A stretch of 9,239 bases of DNA from CAYJPK01 sp964372035. GTDB lineage: Bacteria > Desulfobacterota > Desulfovibrionia > Desulfovibrionales > Desulfovibrionaceae. The stretch's first letter is position 1; each line of letters starts with the position of its first letter. Positions 7,190 to 9,239 of this stretch are shown here, piece after piece. Under the pieces are notes generated by a model that saw nothing but the letters and a program-made list of their open reading frames with translations, made no database searches and had not been told where the DNA came from. The DNA lies in contig CAYJPK010000078.1 of the NCBI GenBank assembly GCA_964372035.1, forward strand, positions 1-9,239, read 5' to 3'. The translations under genes and the position numbers were made by a program.

Positions 7190-7225
7190 TTCTGCGTTAT
7201 GCAAAATATTTTTAATTTATAATAG

Positions 7226-7257
7226 AAAGACTGTTGCTTTTTGCAGCAGTCTTTTTT
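7226..7257 (+). terminator. Intrinsic terminator after dctM
   Basis: Bases 7226-7237 pair with 7243-7254 in a 12-bp stem with one G-U wobble and a five-T loop; the T-run 7252-7257 follows. It lies 37 nt past the dctM stop and separates the transporter from the PAS-GGDEF gene. Confidence 0.9.
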
Positions 7258-7318
7258 ATTATATATTTAAGAATGAAGATTGTGTTAACTTTGATATAAC
7301 AGGTCAAATGAGGCAAAA

Positions 7319-8902
7319 ATGAATAATAATAATGAGATAGATAGCTCATGTGAAGAATTCCGCTATAGTGTTCTGAGTGAGAGCGATTTTGCAATCTGGG
7401 TTTGGAATCCTATTACTGGTGAGTTTGGCTTTAATGCTAGATTTATCGAGATGCTTGGCTATAAGCATAACAGTTTTGAATTCCACATTAGCGCATTTAA
7501 AAATATTCTGCACCCTGAAGATAAAAGCGATGTTGTTAGAAAGCTAAACAATATAGGTAAAAAAACTGATTCACGCAATAATTTTAGCATTAATTTTAGG
7601 CTATTATGTGCAGATGGAGAGTATACCTGGGTTCGCTGTTTAGGCTATGTTATATCTCGTGATTTAAATGGTGTCTCTGCTAAAGTTTGTGGCTTGATTG
7701 TTGATTTGCACACTATTGACGGTGTTACAGCTTATAATGATAGAATGAGAATAGCCATAAATGCCACAAATGATGGTATTTTTGACTGGAACGTACGTGA
7801 TGATGAGGTTTATTATAGCCCAGAGTATATTAAAATGCTTGGCTATACGCCTGAAGAATATAAGGGTGATTTTGATTCTTGGTATGACCGTATTCACCCA
7901 GACGATAGAGATGATGTTGTCACTTACCAATTTAAATACATAAATAATGCAGAGCATGGTGATGTTTTTAAAAGTATTTATCGCTTAAAAAATAAAAACG
8001 ATGAGTATATCTGGATTTTGGGTAGGGCTCGTGTTGTAAACCGTGATGAAAATGATAAGGCAATTCGCATTGTTGGCTTGCATACAGATATTACAAATAT
8101 CCAAAAAAGCCAAGATGAACTTACACAGGTTTTATATAAAGATGGTTTAACGTCCCTCTATAATAGACTTTATTTTGATGTGGTTATTGAAAATTTACAT
8201 GAAAAAGATTTTCCGTTAAGTGTGTTTTTCTGTGACTTGACAGGCTTAAAATTGATAAATGATCACCTTGGGCACCAAAAGGGCGATGAATTGATTTCAA
8301 TTGGTGCTAAGATTTTAACTGAAGCGCTGCCAAGCAAAGCACAAATCTTTAGAATTGGTGGCGATGAATTTATCGCACTTTTACCAAACACTGAAGAAAT
8401 TGAAGCTTCTGAAATTAAAAAACAAATTGATAGTTTGATCACTAACCATAATAACCTTGCTAATGATGTTCCTTTGTTTATGGCTATTGGCATGATTAAT
8501 TCAAAAGAGTATCAGACAGGACGTGAACTTTTAGCCCAGTCAGATTATGCTATGCGTAAAGCCAAAAGCACTAATAGAAAAACTGCTTTGTTTACAATTA
8601 AAAATTATATTGAAATGCAAACAGATCAATATGTTAGCTTGATTGACAGAAGAACTCATAATTTAAGACCAAACATTGATAGGCGTAGAACAAGACGTGA
8701 TGAAATTACTGGAAAGCTTAGGTTTAATGATACAACTGGATTTTCACCTAGTTTAAAAGCTGAGCTTGCAATTGATGTTATTTCTGGTGATAAGACTTTG
8801 AATGAAGTTAACTTACAGTATGGCGTTCGTAGTGAAGATGTAAATGGGTGGATTGCGATTATAAAGGCTAATGCAGAAAAATTATTTGATTGTGCAGAAT
8901 AA
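7319..8902 (+). CDS. PAS-PAS-GGDEF diguanylate cyclase with a C-terminal transposase-OrfA-like helix-turn-helix
   Basis: Probably a cytosolic sensor that makes c-di-GMP. In 527 aa I see PAS1 (about 20-130, with MLGY, LHPED and DGEYTWV), PAS2 (about 142-262, with NDGIFDW, MLGYTPEEY, IHPDDR and a DITNIQ exit motif), and a GGDEF domain (about 270-428). The GGDEF core is intact: YKDGLTSLYNR (273-283), a metal aspartate D306 in FCDLTGLK, ND (314-315), GHQKGDELI and RIGGDEF (345-351). No RxxD inhibitory site precedes GGDEF. After the cyclase comes an Arg-rich stretch (444-460, DRR repeated), then residues 475-524 with FSPSLKAE, GDKTLNE, QYGV and a W at 511, a pattern like IS3 OrfA helix-turn-helix proteins. 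No membrane segment is visible. GAGG lies 5 nt before the ATG. It is alone between two terminators. Confidence 0.85.
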   Translation: MNNNNEIDSSCEEFRYSVLSESDFAIWVWNPITGEFGFNARFIEMLGYKHNSFEFHISAFKNILHPEDKSDVVRKLNNIGKKTDSRNNFSINFRLLCADGEYTWVRCLGYVISRDLNGVSAKVCGLIVDLHTIDGVTAYNDRMRIAINATNDGIFDWNVRDDEVYYSPEYIKMLGYTPEEYKGDFDSWYDRIHPDDRDDVVTYQFKYINNAEHGDVFKSIYRLKNKNDEYIWILGRARVVNRDENDKAIRIVGLHTDITNIQKSQDELTQVLYKDGLTSLYNRLYFDVVIENLHEKDFPLSVFFCDLTGLKLINDHLGHQKGDELISIGAKILTEALPSKAQIFRIGGDEFIALLPNTEEIEASEIKKQIDSLITNHNNLANDVPLFMAIGMINSKEYQTGRELLAQSDYAMRKAKSTNRKTALFTIKNYIEMQTDQYVSLIDRRTHNLRPNIDRRRTRRDEITGKLRFNDTTGFSPSLKAELAIDVISGDKTLNEVNLQYGVRSEDVNGWIAIIKANAEKLFDCAE

Positions 8903-8936
8903 TTTTTTGCAAAGCTTATGAATCATTTTTGAATTT

Positions 8937-8964
8937 AAAAAAAGGGACTTTTAAGTCCTTTTTT
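8937..8964. terminator. Intrinsic terminator after the PAS-GGDEF gene, possibly bidirectional
   Basis: GGACTT (8945-8950) pairs with AAGTCC (8953-8958); a G-U pair and five A-T pairs extend the stem on either side. A 7-A run (8937-8943) and a 6-T run (8959-8964) flank it, so it can act on both strands. It is 34 nt past the stop codon. Confidence 0.85.
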
Positions 8965-9007
8965 GTATTAAACATCTTTTTTATCAATTATTATAGATTA
9001 TTTATTT

Positions 9008-9144
9008 GATGATGAAAAACATGTTAATATACCGTAATAAATGTATTTACTAGTCAAAGTTGACAAATAAAAATGCAAGAAATAAGGACATGGAATGTGC
9101 TTTTCTTGCATTTTTATGGTTTTAAAAGATAGTTTTTCATCATC
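9008..9144. repeat. Nested perfect inverted repeats, 137 bp
   Basis: GATGATGAAAAAC (9008-9020) recurs as its exact reverse complement at 9132-9144. Inside is a second, separate perfect 16-bp inverted repeat (9067-9082 with 9102-9117). A folded transcript would be a long stem with a cruciform-like interior. It could be a small mobile repeat, a structured RNA or a replication/regulatory site; nothing here decides between them. It has no gene that I can support. Confidence 0.5.
9067..9117. other. 16-bp perfect hairpin with 19-nt loop
   Basis: Bases 9067-9082 pair exactly with 9102-9117. The loop (9083-9101) can form a small extra stem, ACAT (9088-9091) with ATGT (9095-9098). The right arm ends in T-rich sequence, so it could end transcripts on either strand. 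A TTGACA box (9060-9065) abuts the left arm, but no -10 box fits it. Confidence 0.5.
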
Positions 9145-9239
9145 GACTTACAAAGCTTTTGCGAAAGCAAAAAAATTGCGCCACGTAGAACAAGCTAGAA
9201 CTTGTTTCTAGCGTCGGGCAAGGGTGTTTGGAGTGAGCG
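9145..9239. other. Right-edge intergenic sequence with hairpins and a GC-rich end
   Basis: With 8903-9144 this makes a 337-base stretch without a supportable gene. It holds TTTTGC-GAAA-GCAAAA, a 6-bp stem on a GNRA-type tetraloop near 9160-9175, then GCTAGAA (9194-9200) pairing with TTCTAGC (9206-9212). AACAAG (9189-9194) can instead pair with CTTGTT (9201-9206), so the two folds exclude each other. From about 9211 to the edge the sequence turns GC-rich (19 of 29 bases), unlike its surroundings, and is cut off by the window end. Confidence 0.4.

Noticed and set aside
8648..8700. PilZ domain in the PAS-GGDEF tail
   Set aside because: Only an RxxxR-like spacing is present; the D/N-x-S-x-x-G motif and beta-barrel length are missing.
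9090..9125. Tiny ORF of 11 codons starting at the ATG in the hairpin loop, after AAGGAC
   Set aside because: The AGG is only about 2 nt from the ATG, too close to act as a ribosome site, and the codons lie mostly in the right arm of the inverted repeat.

Overview
The window is an AT-rich bacterial chromosomal segment. A queuosine/7-deazaguanine pathway, meso-DAP metabolism, a three-part TRAP transporter and a c-di-GMP-type signalling protein point to a Gram-negative bacterium, probably proteobacterial or a Desulfovibrio relative. I cannot place it more precisely: no ribosomal RNA or clear taxonomic marker is present, and the lineage is an inference.

Left part (1-2590) reads leftward. A three-gene block, ddh (meso-diaminopimelate dehydrogenase), queC and queE, has overlapping gene ends (4 nt and 14 nt) and looks like one translationally coupled operon. 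QueE makes 7-carboxy-7-deazaguanine and QueC turns it into preQ0. Downstream, a tRNA-Lys(CUU) gene has its own near-consensus promoter and a strong intrinsic terminator at the window edge. A divergent control region (2591-2782) contains a perfect 14-bp palindrome plus a third copy of its half-site.

Middle part (2783-7260) reads rightward. An enolase-superfamily enzyme of the mandelate racemase type, probably an acid-sugar dehydratase, is followed by dctP, dctQ and dctM of a TRAP transporter. The likely logic is Na+-coupled uptake of a sugar acid or related carboxylate and its dehydration; the substrate cannot be read from sequence alone. A perfect 12-bp hairpin lies between dctP and dctQM and probably sets the excess of binding protein over membrane subunits. 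An intrinsic terminator closes the block.

Right part (7319-9239) carries a soluble PAS-PAS-GGDEF protein whose C-terminus is unusual. After the diguanylate cyclase domain come an arginine-rich linker and about 50 residues resembling the helix-turn-helix of IS3-type transposase OrfA proteins. This is the most unusual gene in the window. After its terminator, the last ~275 bases hold no convincing gene but contain nested perfect inverted repeats (13 bp outer, 16 bp inner) and a sudden GC-rich stretch at the right edge.
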